From Rhizorhabdus phycosphaerae (GTDB taxonomy: Bacteria; Pseudomonadota; Alphaproteobacteria; Sphingomonadales; Sphingomonadaceae), in NCBI RefSeq assembly GCF_011044255.1, contig NZ_CP049107.1, positions 2,319,501-2,383,500 of the forward strand: a stretch of DNA of 64,000 nucleotides. Reading direction: 5' to 3'. Below, in pieces: positions 17,994 to 26,507 of this stretch. The translations under genes and the position numbers were made by a program. The notes under the pieces are model-generated. The model searched no databases. It was not told the DNA's origin and worked only from the letters and a program-made list of their open reading frames with translations. Numbering within the stretch: the first letter of the stretch is position 1; each line of letters opens with the position of its first letter.

Positions 17994-18722
17994 ATGTACA
18001 ACGATGTCCAGCTGACGGCGCTGCCCGGCGAGCGATTCGACCGGACCATGCCCGACAGTTGCGAGAGCTGCGAAATCCGCAGGACGGCGATCTGTTGCTC
18101 GCTCGACAGCGCCGGACTGTCCGCCTTGGGGCGGCTGGGCCGGAAGATGCGGCTGAATGCGGGGCAGACACTGGTCTGGGAAGGCGACGAATCCGTCGTC
18201 GTCGGCAATGTCCTGTCTGGCATGCTGAAGCTGTCCACCGTCACCGGCGACGGTCGCGAGCAGATTGTCGGCATCGTCTATCCGTCGGATTTCATCGGTC
18301 GGCCCTTCGGCAAGGACAGCCAGCACAGCGTCACCGCGCTGACGGACGCCTCGCTGTGCGTGTTCGGTCGCGGCGCGTTCGACCGCTTCGCGCGCGAGCA
18401 TGAGGCGGTCGGCCATGCCCTGCTCCAACGCACCCTGACCGAACTCGACCGGGCGCGGCACTGGATGCTGCTGCTCGGCCGCAAGTCCGCCTGCGAACGC
18501 GTCGCCAGCCTGATCCTGGAGATGGCCGAACGCATGGGTGGCGGGCGCGATCTGGTTCTGCCGCTATCGCGCCAGCAGATGGCGGACGTGCTGGGGCTCA
18601 CCATCGAAACCGTCAGCCGTTCGCTGACCAAGCTCAAGCAGTCGGGCATCATCAGCCTGCCTGGGCCCCGCCTGCTGTCGATCGCCCACCCCGAAAAGCT
18701 CGAGCGCATCGCCGCCGGCTGA
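17994..18722 (+). CDS. fnr: FNR-type oxygen-sensing transcription regulator
   Basis: Crp/Fnr-family regulator of 242 aa. It has the cysteine pattern of an oxygen-labile [4Fe-4S] sensor: Cys23, Cys26 and Cys34/Cys35 at the N-terminus and Cys122 in ASLCVFGRGAF, the equivalent of the fourth E. coli FNR ligand. The cyclic-nucleotide-binding-type beta roll covers about 40-130, a dimer helix follows, and the C-terminal helix-turn-helix holds ETVSR (Glu205, Ser208, Arg209), the combination that reads TTGAT half-sites. ATG 17994 has AGAGGGG before it; earlier in-frame codons lack a site. It lies directly upstream of the cbb3 oxidase operon, which begins with an FNR box, so it is the obvious activator. 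Confidence 0.92.
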   Translation: MYNDVQLTALPGERFDRTMPDSCESCEIRRTAICCSLDSAGLSALGRLGRKMRLNAGQTLVWEGDESVVVGNVLSGMLKLSTVTGDGREQIVGIVYPSDFIGRPFGKDSQHSVTALTDASLCVFGRGAFDRFAREHEAVGHALLQRTLTELDRARHWMLLLGRKSACERVASLILEMAERMGGGRDLVLPLSRQQMADVLGLTIETVSRSLTKLKQSGIISLPGPRLLSIAHPEKLERIAAG

Positions 18723-18727
18723 CCAGT

Positions 18728-18741
18728 TGATCTCCGTCAAC
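18728..18741 (+). promoter_or_regulatory. FNR/FixK box upstream of ccoN
   Basis: TTGAT-CTCC-GTCAA matches the consensus TTGAT-N4-ATCAA at nine of ten defined positions. It begins six bases after the fnr stop and its centre lies about 60 bases before ATG 18795, allowing a class II promoter at -41.5 with a short leader. Confidence 0.85.
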
Positions 18742-18742
18742 G

Positions 18743-18763
18743 ACCCGGCGCCGCGCCGGGTCG
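18743..18763. other. Perfect 8-bp inverted repeat beside the FNR box
   Basis: Bases 18743-18750 (GACCCGGC) pair perfectly with 18756-18763 around a five-base loop. It sits one base after the FNR box. It has no T-run, so it may be a weak terminator for fnr, a second operator, or part of the ccoN leader; the sequence alone does not decide. Confidence 0.4.
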
Positions 18764-18794
18764 ATGGAGGCCAGGATCGCTCAAGAGGACCTAT

Positions 18795-20444
18795 ATGATC
18801 GCTCTGCTGTTCCGGAGCGGAGGGTGGCTGTTCGCCCTTCTGCTCGCCATCATCGCGGCCGCCGAGGCCGAGGATTCCGCCTTCGCCGTGCAGATGGGCA
18901 TCGTCGCCCTGGCCGCGCTGACGACACTGTGGATCACGCTGTCGCGCACCGATTTCGAGGTGCTGGCGGGCCGCAAGCCGGCCCCCGTCGAGACTGGCTA
19001 TTATGACGATGTGATCCGCTGGGGCACGATCGCGACGCTCTTCTGGGGCATCGCGGGTTTCGCCGTCGGCCTCTACATCGCGCTGCAACTGGCCTTTCCG
19101 ATGCTCAACCTGGGCCTCGAATATACCAGCTTCGGCCGGCTGCGCCCGCTGCACACCTCCGCCGTCATCTTTGCCTTCGGCGGTAACGCGCTGATCGCGA
19201 CCAGCTTCTGGGTGGTGCAGCGGACCTGTCGCGCGCGGCTCGCCTTCCCCGCCCTCGCCCGCTTCGTCTTCTGGGGCTATCAGCTGTTCATCGTCCTGGC
19301 GGCGACCGGCTATCTGCTCGGCATCACCGAGGGCCGCGAATATGCCGAGCCCGAATGGTATGTCGACATCTGGCTGACGATCGTCTGGGTCAGCTATCTC
19401 GCGGTCTTCCTTGGCACGATCGTTCGCCGCGCCGAACCGCATATCTACGTCGCCAACTGGTTCTACCTGGCCTTCATCGTCACCGTGGCGATGCTGCACC
19501 TGGTCAACAACCTGTCGATGCCGGTGTCGATCTTCGGCTCGAAGAGCTATTCCGCCTTCGCGGGCGTCCAGGACGCGCTGACCCAATGGTGGTACGGCCA
19601 CAACGCCGTCGGCTTCTTCCTGACCGCCGGCTTCCTCGGCATGATGTATTATTTCGTGCCGAAGCAGGCCGAGCGGCCGGTCTACAGCTACCGGCTGTCG
19701 ATCGTACACTTCTGGTCGCTGATCTTCCTCTACATCTGGGCCGGCCCGCACCACCTCCACTACACCGCGCTGCCCGACTGGGCGCAGACGCTGGGCATGG
19801 TTTTCTCGGTAATGCTGTGGATGCCCAGCTGGGGCGGCATGATCAACGGGCTGATGACCCTGTCGGGCGCCTGGGACAAGGTCCGCACCGATCCGATCAT
19901 CCGCATGATGGTGCTGGCGCTCGCCTTCTACGGCATGTCGACCTTCGAAGGTCCGCTGATGAGCATCAAGGCGGTCAACAGCCTGTCGCACTATACCGAC
20001 TGGACCATCGGCCACGTCCATTCGGGTGCGCTCGGCTGGGTCGGCATGATCAGCTTCGCCGCAGTCTATTTCATGACGCCGCGCCTGTGGGGCCGCAGCC
20101 GGCTCTATTCGCTGCGCATGATCAACTGGCACTTCTGGTCGGCCACGATCGGCATCGTGCTCTACGCCTCGTCGATGTGGGTCGCCGGGATCATGCAGGG
20201 CCTGATGTGGCGCGAATATGGGGCCGACGGCTATCTGGTCTACGGCTTCTCCGACGTCGTCGCCGCGATGAAGCCCTATTATCTGATCCGGGCCGCAGGC
20301 GGCGCCCTCTATCTGCTCGGCGCGCTCTTCATGGTCTGGAACATCGTCCAGACGATCCGCGGCAGGCTGCGCGACGAAGCGCCCCTCGCCGACGCCCCCT
20401 ATGACCCCGCGCTGGACAAGCCGCTCCAGCCGGTCGCCGCCTGA
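18795..20444 (+). CDS. ccoN: cbb3-type cytochrome c oxidase subunit I
   Basis: Catalytic subunit of the high-affinity cbb3 terminal oxidase in the inner membrane, reducing oxygen to water under micro-oxic conditions. The low-spin haem ligand region [14 protein letters not shown] (His120), the CuB ligands His269 (WWYGHNAVG), His319 and His320 (AGPHHLHYT), the [11 protein letters not shown] segment with the Tyr expected to cross-link, and the HVHSGALGW haem ligands are all present. The 549-residue length includes an N-terminal pair of membrane segments. It opens the ccoNOQP operon and is preceded by an FNR box. AAGAGGACC is the ribosome site. Confidence 0.97.
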   Translation: MIALLFRSGGWLFALLLAIIAAAEAEDSAFAVQMGIVALAALTTLWITLSRTDFEVLAGRKPAPVETGYYDDVIRWGTIATLFWGIAGFAVGLYIALQLAFPMLNLGLEYTSFGRLRPLHTSAVIFAFGGNALIATSFWVVQRTCRARLAFPALARFVFWGYQLFIVLAATGYLLGITEGREYAEPEWYVDIWLTIVWVSYLAVFLGTIVRRAEPHIYVANWFYLAFIVTVAMLHLVNNLSMPVSIFGSKSYSAFAGVQDALTQWWYGHNAVGFFLTAGFLGMMYYFVPKQAERPVYSYRLSIVHFWSLIFLYIWAGPHHLHYTALPDWAQTLGMVFSVMLWMPSWGGMINGLMTLSGAWDKVRTDPIIRMMVLALAFYGMSTFEGPLMSIKAVNSLSHYTDWTIGHVHSGALGWVGMISFAAVYFMTPRLWGRSRLYSLRMINWHFWSATIGIVLYASSMWVAGIMQGLMWREYGADGYLVYGFSDVVAAMKPYYLIRAAGGALYLLGALFMVWNIVQTIRGRLRDEAPLADAPYDPALDKPLQPVAA

Positions 20445-20455
20445 AGGACCGTCCC

Positions 20456-21190
20456 ATGGCAAGCAAATTCCTCGACCATGGCAGGATCGAGCGCAACGTC
20501 ACGCTGCTGCTGATCCTCGCGCTGATCACCGTCTCGATCGGCGGCATCATCGAGATCGCACCGCTCTTCTGGATCGACTCGACCGTCGAGAAGGTGAAGG
20601 GCGTGCGACCCTACACCCCGCTCGAACTGGCCGGCCGGAACATCTACATCCGCGAGGGCTGCTACAACTGCCACAGCCAGATGATCCGCCCGTTCCGGGA
20701 CGAGGTCGAACGCTATGGCCATTACAGCCTCGCCGCCGAGAGCATGTACGACCATCCGTTCCAGTGGGGATCGAAGCGGACGGGTCCCGACCTTGCCCGC
20801 GTCGGCGGACGCTATTCGGACGAATGGCACGTCCAGCATCTGGTCGATCCGCGCTCGGTCGTGCCCGAGTCCATCATGCCGGGCTACGCCTTCCTGCGCG
20901 AACGCGACCTCGACGTGAAACATCTCGACGGGCATCTCGCGGCGCTGCGCAAGGTCGGCGTGCCCTATAGCAAGGAAGATATCGACAAGGCGGTCGAGGA
21001 TGCGCTCGCCCAGGCCAGCCCCGATGCCGACAGCAGCCTGCTCAAGACGCGCTATCCCAAGGCGCAGGCGCGCGACTTCGACGGCGACCCGAAGCGCGTG
21101 ACCGAGATGGATGCGCTGGTGGCCTATCTGCAGATGCTCGGCACGCTGGTCGACACCCGCGCCGCCGAACCGATGGAGCAGGCGCGATGA
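20456..21190 (+). CDS. ccoO: cbb3-type cytochrome c oxidase subunit II, monohaem cytochrome c
   Basis: Membrane-anchored monohaem c subunit of the cbb3 oxidase. One N-terminal membrane helix (residues about 18-38) is followed by the haem-binding CYNCH at Cys69-Cys72-His73, in the conserved context [37 protein letters not shown] and a late Met-containing [11 protein letters not shown] (axial Met) complete the pattern. At 244 aa the length is normal. It starts 11 bases after ccoN and its stop overlaps the ccoQ start by 4 bases. Confidence 0.97.
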   Translation: MASKFLDHGRIERNVTLLLILALITVSIGGIIEIAPLFWIDSTVEKVKGVRPYTPLELAGRNIYIREGCYNCHSQMIRPFRDEVERYGHYSLAAESMYDHPFQWGSKRTGPDLARVGGRYSDEWHVQHLVDPRSVVPESIMPGYAFLRERDLDVKHLDGHLAALRKVGVPYSKEDIDKAVEDALAQASPDADSSLLKTRYPKAQARDFDGDPKRVTEMDALVAYLQMLGTLVDTRAAEPMEQAR

Positions 21191-21351
21191 GCTACGAAAC
21201 GCTGCGCCACGCCGCCGACAGCTGGGGCCTGCTCTTCCTGACCACCACATTCCTGCTCGCGACCTGGCGGGCGCTGCGCCCCTCGGCGCAAGCGGCCCAT
21301 CGCGACGCGAGCCTCATTCCTCTTCGTGACGAAAGCCCGTGCGATGACTGA
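21187..21351 (+). CDS. ccoQ: cbb3-type oxidase small subunit CcoQ
   Basis: A 54-residue protein encoded between ccoO and ccoP, overlapping both (ATGA with ccoO, 8 bases with ccoP). It has a single membrane segment ([21 protein letters not shown]) and a charged tail, the usual form of CcoQ/FixQ, which stabilises the assembled oxidase. Identification rests on position, size and topology because this subunit has little conserved sequence. Confidence 0.88.
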   Translation: MSYETLRHAADSWGLLFLTTTFLLATWRALRPSAQAAHRDASLIPLRDESPCDD

Positions 21352-22213
21352 GAAGAAGATCGACGAAGCGACCGGGATCGAAACCAAAGGCCATGAGTGG
21401 GACGGCATCGAGGAACTCGACACGGCGCTGCCCCGCTGGTGGCTGTGGACCTTCTACGCGACCATCCTGTTCGCGATCGGCTATTCGGTCGCCTATCCCG
21501 CCATTCCGCTGCTCGACCGGGCGACCACCGGGCTGCTGGGCTGGTCCAGCCGCAGCCAGCTGGGGCAGGAGATGCGCGCGGCGGATGCGGCCAATGCAAC
21601 GACGCGGACGGCCATCGCCAAGGCCGACATCGCGACGCTCGACCCGCATGGCCCGCTGATGCAGGCGGCCGTCGCGGGTGGGCGCGCCGCGTTCAAGGTG
21701 AACTGCGCGCCCTGCCACGGCGCCGGTGCGGCCGGCAGCAAGGGCTATCCCAACCTCAATGACGACGACTGGCTGTGGGGCGGCGACCGCGCCGCGATCC
21801 ACCAGACCATCCTCCACGGCATCCGCCAGCCCGACAGCAGCACGACCCGCATGTCGCAGATGCCCGCCTTCGGACGCGACGGCATCCTGAAGCCTGCCGA
21901 GATCCAGGACGTGGTCTCTTACGTTCGACTGGTGTCGCGGCAGGAGGGCGGAAGCGCCGCTGCCCGGCGCGGCGCAGCGCTGTTCGCCGCCAATTGTGCC
22001 GCCTGCCATGGCAACGACGCGAAGGGCAATCGCGAGTTCGGCGCGCCGAACCTGACCGATGCCATCTGGCTCTATGGCGGCGACCGCGAGGCCCTGACGA
22101 CCACCATTACCAATGCCCGCTACGGGGTCATGCCGGCCTGGGGCGAGAAGCTGGACCCGGCGACGATCAACATGCTCACCGCCTATGTCCACTCGCTGGG
22201 TGGCGGCGAATAA
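21344..22213 (+). CDS. ccoP: cbb3-type cytochrome c oxidase subunit III, dihaem cytochrome c
   Basis: Dihaem c subunit that hands electrons to ccoO. The N-terminus has the typical GHEWDGIEELDTALPRWW motif, then one membrane segment (residues about 32-55). Two haem c sites follow: CAPCH at 121-125 and CAACH at 218-222, each with a downstream axial Met region (SQMPAFG and GVMPAWG). The length is 289 aa. The start is ATG 21344, inside the end of ccoQ; the next gene begins on its stop codon. Confidence 0.97.
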   Translation: MTEKKIDEATGIETKGHEWDGIEELDTALPRWWLWTFYATILFAIGYSVAYPAIPLLDRATTGLLGWSSRSQLGQEMRAADAANATTRTAIAKADIATLDPHGPLMQAAVAGGRAAFKVNCAPCHGAGAAGSKGYPNLNDDDWLWGGDRAAIHQTILHGIRQPDSSTTRMSQMPAFGRDGILKPAEIQDVVSYVRLVSRQEGGSAAARRGAALFAANCAACHGNDAKGNREFGAPNLTDAIWLYGGDREALTTTITNARYGVMPAWGEKLDPATINMLTAYVHSLGGGE

Positions 22214-23655
22214 TGTCCGGTCACGCGGACAGGACCGGCAAGGACGGCGGGCTCTACGCCCGCCGCGCCGACATCTTTCCGCGCGCGGTCGACGGCTTCT
22301 ATCGCCGGCTCAAATGGTATGTCATGGCCGCGACGCTGGCGGTCTATTATGTCACGCCCTGGCTGCGCTGGGACCGGGGCCGCTATGCGCCCGACCAGGC
22401 GGTGCTCGTCGACCTCGCCCATCGCCGCTTCTACTTTTTCGGCATCGAGATCTGGCCGCACGAATTCTACTTCGTCGCGGGACTGCTCGTGATGGCGGGG
22501 GTCGGCCTGTTCCTCGTCACCTCGGCGGTGGGCCGCGCCTGGTGCGGCTATGCCTGTCCGCAGACGGTGTGGACCGACCTGTTCCTGCACATCGAGCGCT
22601 TCATCGACGGGGACCGCAACGCGCAGCTGCGGCTGAAGAACGCTCCATGGAGCCCGGCTAAATTCGCACGGCGGTTCGTCAAGCACGGCGCCTGGCTCAC
22701 GGTCGGGCTGCTGACCGGGGGCGCCTGGATCTTCTACTTTGCCGACGCCCCGGCCCTGCTGCACGCCTTTCTTCACGGGGAGGCCCCGACCGTCGCCTAT
22801 GCAACGGTCGGAGTGCTGACGGCGACCACCTATGTCTTCGGCGGGCTCATGCGCGAGCAGGTCTGCATCTATATGTGCCCCTGGCCGCGAATCCAGGGCG
22901 CGATGCTCGACGAACGCTCGCTGATCGTTACCTATAAGGATTGGCGCGGCGAGCCGCGGTCGCACGGGATCAAGCGCAGCGACGGAGCCGGCGACTGCAT
23001 CGACTGCAAGGCTTGCGTGCAGGTCTGCCCCACGGGCATCGACATTCGCGAAGGGCCGCAACTCGCCTGCATCACCTGCGCGCTGTGCGTCGACGCCTGC
23101 GACGAGATGATGGAGAAGGTCGGCCGCCCGCGGGGCCTGATCGATTATGCAACGCTGGAAGGCTGCCAGGCGGAGTCCGCCGGCGCTCCCCCGGTGCCGA
23201 TCGCGCGGACGCTGACCCGGCCGCGTACGCTATTCTACGTCGGATTGTGGGCGCTGGTCGGTCTCGCCATGATGTTCGCGCTGGGCAATCGCACACGGCT
23301 CGACCTGACCGTCGGCCATGACCGCAACCCCCTGTGGGTCCGCATGTCCGACGGCGATATTCGCAACGCGTACACGATCAAGCTGCGCAACATGGAATCA
23401 CGTCCGCGCACCGTGTGGCTCACCCTCGACGGGATCGACGGCGCCAGCATATGGGATTCGACCGACGCCGAAGCGAGCGCCGCACAGCGGCTGCGCTTCA
23501 CCGTCCCGGCCGACAGCGTCGAACAGCGCCGCATCTATCTGCGCGGTCCGGCCCAGACCGAGGCCAGCGTGCCGATCGGCTTCACCGTCATGGCGGCCGA
23601 CGACGCCGGGGCGAAGGATCGTGTCGAAAGTCGTTTCGAAGGACCGGAGGAATGA
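22213..23655 (+). CDS. ccoG: cbb3 oxidase assembly ferredoxin/cupric reductase CcoG (RdxA)
   Basis: Membrane iron-sulfur protein needed for cbb3 maturation; in the family it reduces Cu(II) to Cu(I) for the CcoI/CcoA copper route. Several N-terminal membrane helices are followed by conserved CGYACPQTVW and CPWPRIQGAM, then a 2x[4Fe-4S] ferredoxin domain (CIDCKACVQVCPTGID and CITCALCVDACDEMM), another helix and a C-terminal Ig-like FixG domain. Length is 480 aa, as expected. ATG 22213 overlaps the ccoP TAA by one base and the gene overlaps ccoH by four, so the structural and assembly genes appear co-transcribed. Confidence 0.95.
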   Translation: MSGHADRTGKDGGLYARRADIFPRAVDGFYRRLKWYVMAATLAVYYVTPWLRWDRGRYAPDQAVLVDLAHRRFYFFGIEIWPHEFYFVAGLLVMAGVGLFLVTSAVGRAWCGYACPQTVWTDLFLHIERFIDGDRNAQLRLKNAPWSPAKFARRFVKHGAWLTVGLLTGGAWIFYFADAPALLHAFLHGEAPTVAYATVGVLTATTYVFGGLMREQVCIYMCPWPRIQGAMLDERSLIVTYKDWRGEPRSHGIKRSDGAGDCIDCKACVQVCPTGIDIREGPQLACITCALCVDACDEMMEKVGRPRGLIDYATLEGCQAESAGAPPVPIARTLTRPRTLFYVGLWALVGLAMMFALGNRTRLDLTVGHDRNPLWVRMSDGDIRNAYTIKLRNMESRPRTVWLTLDGIDGASIWDSTDAEASAAQRLRFTVPADSVEQRRIYLRGPAQTEASVPIGFTVMAADDAGAKDRVESRFEGPEE

Positions 23656-24110
23656 TGCGGAACGGGTTCACAGGCCGCCACATGGCGGCATCCATGGTCG
23701 GCTTCTTCACCGTCGTGATCGCGGTCAATGTGACGATGGCGACCGTCGCCTCGCGCACCTTCGGCGGCACGGTCGTCGACAACAGCTATGTCGCGAGCCA
23801 GCATTTCAACCGCTGGCTCGACGAAGCGGCGGCGGAACGCAAACTCGGCTGGACGATCAGCGCGGACCGCAGCGGTGATCGCGCCGACGTCCTGCTGCGC
23901 GGGACCGACGGCCCGATTGCAGGGGCGACCGTGACGGCCATAGCGCAGCACCCGCTGGGTCGCGATCACGATCGGCCGCTGCGCTTCGAGAGCCTGGGTC
24001 ACGGACAGTATCGCTCCACGCAAAGCCTGCCGGCCGGTCGCTGGCGGCTGCGCATCGAAATCCGCAACGGCAAAGACGCTGCCCGCTTCGTCGACGAGGT
24101 GCCCGCATGA
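23652..24110 (+). CDS. ccoH: cbb3 oxidase assembly protein CcoH (FixH)
   Basis: A 152-residue FixH-type protein with one N-terminal membrane helix (MVGFFTVVIAVNVTMATVAS) and a periplasmic beta domain. The conserved NSYVASQHFNRWLDEA motif just after the membrane segment is diagnostic of FixH. It assists assembly of the cbb3 complex and acts with CcoI. Translation begins at ATG 23652, in the ATGA overlap with ccoG; a second Met follows at once. It overlaps ccoI by 4 bases. Confidence 0.93.
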   Translation: MMRNGFTGRHMAASMVGFFTVVIAVNVTMATVASRTFGGTVVDNSYVASQHFNRWLDEAAAERKLGWTISADRSGDRADVLLRGTDGPIAGATVTAIAQHPLGRDHDRPLRFESLGHGQYRSTQSLPAGRWRLRIEIRNGKDAARFVDEVPA

Positions 24111-26224
24111 CTGCGCTGCTTTCCCACGCCGAGTTCGTCCTGCCCGGCATCCGCTGCGCCGGATGTATCGCCAAGATCGAGGACGGCCTGTCCCACCTGC
24201 CGGGTGTCGTCTCCGCGCGGGTGAATTTCACGGCGAAGCGGGTTGCGGTCGACCATGACGGCTCGCTCGACGACGCCGTGCTGCGCCGCGCGATCGGCGA
24301 TCTCGGCTTTACGGCAGAATTGCTGGTCGAAGCGGGCGAGCAGGACCGTGCCCATGCGCGCGAGAGTCGCGAATTGCTCAAGGCGCTGGCCGTCGCCGGC
24401 TTCGCCGCCATGAACGTGATGCTGCTGTCGGTGTCGATCTGGTCGGGGGCGGAAGGCTCGACCCGCGCGCTGTTTCACTGGCTGTCGGCGCTGATCGCCA
24501 TGCCCACCGTGGCCTATTCCGGGCGCCCCTTCTTCAAGTCGGCCTGGGCGGCGCTGCGGCGTGGGCGGACCAACATGGATGTGCCGATCTCGATCGGGGT
24601 GCTGCTCGCCACGCTGCTGAGCCTGTTCGAGACGATCGTCGGCGGCGCCCATGCCTATTTCGACGGCGCCGTGTCGCTGCTCTTCTTTCTGCTGGCAGGG
24701 CGCTATCTCGACAGCGCGATGCGCGATCGCGCGCGAGACAGCGCTGCATCGCTGATGCGCCAGACCGCGCCCGGAGGCACCGTGGTCTATCCCGACGGCA
24801 GCAGCGCCTGGGTCCGCGCCGCCGACCTTGCCCCCGGCATGCGCATGATCGTCACCAGCGGCGAGCGCTTCGGCGCCGACGGGCGGATCGAGAAAGGCGA
24901 AACCCGGATTGATGCTTCGCTCGTCACCGGTGAAAGCGAGCCCGCTCCGGCCTCGGTCGGCGACCGCGTCATTGCCGGCACGCTCAATCTCGCCGCCCCC
25001 GTCGAGATCACCGTCACCGCGGCCGGCCCGGACACGGCGATCGCCGGCATGGCCCGGCTCATGGAGGCCGCCGGGCAGGGCAAGTCGCGCTATGTCCGCA
25101 TCGCCGACCGCGCGGCCCGCCTCTATGCCCCGGCGGTCCACTGCCTGGCGGCGCTCAGCTTCGCGGGCTGGATGATCGCGGGCGCCGGCTGGCACCAGTC
25201 ATTGCTCATCGCCGTCGCCGTGCTGATCATCACCTGCCCCTGCGCGCTCGGGTTGGCGGTTCCGGTCGCGCAGGTGGTCGCTGCGGGCGCGATGATGCGG
25301 CGTGGCATATTGGTGAAGGACGGTTCCGCGCTGGAACGGCTGGCCGAAGCCGACAGCGTCCGTTTCGACAAGACCGGCACACTCACACTGGGCCGACCCG
25401 AGCTCGTCGAGGAGTCGCTCACAGCGGAAGAGCGCCCGCTGGCGCTCGCGCTGGCGCGCGCCAGCCGCCATCCGCTGTCGATCGCACTGGCCCGACGGCT
25501 GGAGGGCGAGGGCGTCGCGGCGGCCGATCTCGGCCGGATCGTCGAATATCCGGGCAAGGGGGTCGAGGCCCGTCATGACGGGAGGATGGTGCGCCTGGGC
25601 AGTCCCGCCTGGATTGGCTGCGCGGCACCGGGCGACGGCATGGCCTGTGCCTTCGCGATCGAAGGCGGTGATGCCCGGTTGCTCAGCTTCAGCGACCGGA
25701 TCCGGCCCGACGCGGCATCGAGCGTGCGTCGCCTGGAAGCACAGGGCCTAGAATGCGCGATCCTGTCGGGCGATCGGCGCGCGGCGGTCGCACCGGTGGC
25801 GGTGGACCTCGGCCTGACCGCTGCGGTCGGACTCTCTCCGACCGAGAAGGTCGATGCGATCCATCGCCAGGCGGCGATCGGTCACCGCGTGCTGATGGTC
25901 GGCGACGGGCTGAACGACGGCCCCGCGCTCGCCGCCGGCCATGTATCGATGGCGCCGGCCTCGGCCAGCGACGTCGGACAGACGGCAGCCGATCTGGTAT
26001 TCCTCGGCGATTCGCTGGCGCCGGTGCCGATCGCCGTCGACGCCGCCCGCCGAACGATGCGCGTCGTGCGGCAGAATTTCGTCCTGGCAATCGGCTATAA
26101 TCTTCTGGCGGTGCCGCTGGCGCTGGCGGGACTCGTCACCCCGCTGGTGGCGGCGATCGCCATGTCCACCTCGTCGATCATCGTCGTGGCCAACGCGCTG
26201 CGGCTGCGGAGGATCGCGGCGTGA
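24107..26224 (+). CDS. ccoI: Copper-transporting P-type ATPase CcoI (FixI)
   Basis: P1B-type ATPase of 705 aa that supplies copper for CcoN. It has an N-terminal heavy-metal domain with CAGC (PGIRCAGCIAKIE), the membrane metal motif CPC (ITCPCALGLAVP), the phosphorylation site DKTGT and the hinge GDGLNDGPAL. HP in SRHPLSIALA is the nucleotide-domain marker of the P1B class. Position between ccoH and ccoS assigns it to the slow, oxidase-dedicated CcoI group and not to the CopA detoxification group. Confidence 0.95.
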   Translation: MTALLSHAEFVLPGIRCAGCIAKIEDGLSHLPGVVSARVNFTAKRVAVDHDGSLDDAVLRRAIGDLGFTAELLVEAGEQDRAHARESRELLKALAVAGFAAMNVMLLSVSIWSGAEGSTRALFHWLSALIAMPTVAYSGRPFFKSAWAALRRGRTNMDVPISIGVLLATLLSLFETIVGGAHAYFDGAVSLLFFLLAGRYLDSAMRDRARDSAASLMRQTAPGGTVVYPDGSSAWVRAADLAPGMRMIVTSGERFGADGRIEKGETRIDASLVTGESEPAPASVGDRVIAGTLNLAAPVEITVTAAGPDTAIAGMARLMEAAGQGKSRYVRIADRAARLYAPAVHCLAALSFAGWMIAGAGWHQSLLIAVAVLIITCPCALGLAVPVAQVVAAGAMMRRGILVKDGSALERLAEADSVRFDKTGTLTLGRPELVEESLTAEERPLALALARASRHPLSIALARRLEGEGVAAADLGRIVEYPGKGVEARHDGRMVRLGSPAWIGCAAPGDGMACAFAIEGGDARLLSFSDRIRPDAASSVRRLEAQGLECAILSGDRRAAVAPVAVDLGLTAAVGLSPTEKVDAIHRQAAIGHRVLMVGDGLNDGPALAAGHVSMAPASASDVGQTAADLVFLGDSLAPVPIAVDAARRTMRVVRQNFVLAIGYNLLAVPLALAGLVTPLVAAIAMSTSSIIVVANALRLRRIAA

Positions 26225-26388
26225 ACGGCATAGCCTTCCTCATCCCGATTGCGCTGGGCCTGGGTCTCGCCGGCCTGTTTGGCTTTCATTGGGCCCTGCG
26301 CGCCGGACAATTCGACGACCCCGAGGGCGCTGCCATCCGCATCCTCCTCGACGAAGGGCCCGTCGGACCGGATCGGCCCGATGCGTGA
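26221..26388 (+). CDS. ccoS: cbb3 oxidase maturation protein CcoS
   Basis: A 55-residue protein starting at GTG 26221 in a GTGA overlap with ccoI. It has one N-terminal membrane helix (FLIPIALGLGLAGLFGFHW) followed by ALRAGQFDDPEGAAIRIL, the conserved sequence of CcoS. In this family it is needed for insertion of haem b and CuB into CcoN. It ends the cco operon. Confidence 0.93.
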   Translation: MNGIAFLIPIALGLGLAGLFGFHWALRAGQFDDPEGAAIRILLDEGPVGPDRPDA

Positions 26389-26412
26389 CGCCCGCCGGGC
26401 GCGAGTGGTGGA

Positions 26413-26460
26413 TGTCACCATTTCGTCACCAACACGTCACAAATGTCACGGAACTGTCAT
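26413..26460 (+). promoter_or_regulatory. Array of PhoB-type half-sites (Pho boxes)
   Basis: Five TGTCAC-like direct repeats start at 26413, 26424, 26435, 26444 and 26455. Spacings are 11, 11, 9 and 11 bases, the arrangement of PhoB half-sites in tandem. They end 47 bases before the porin start, in the only gap between ccoS and the porin. Control by PhoB under phosphate limitation is expected from the site and the OprP-type product. Confidence 0.8.
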
Positions 26461-26507
26461 CAACCCCGCCTAGGGCGAGCTGGTTTTCCGCAATCCCGAA
26501 GGCAATC

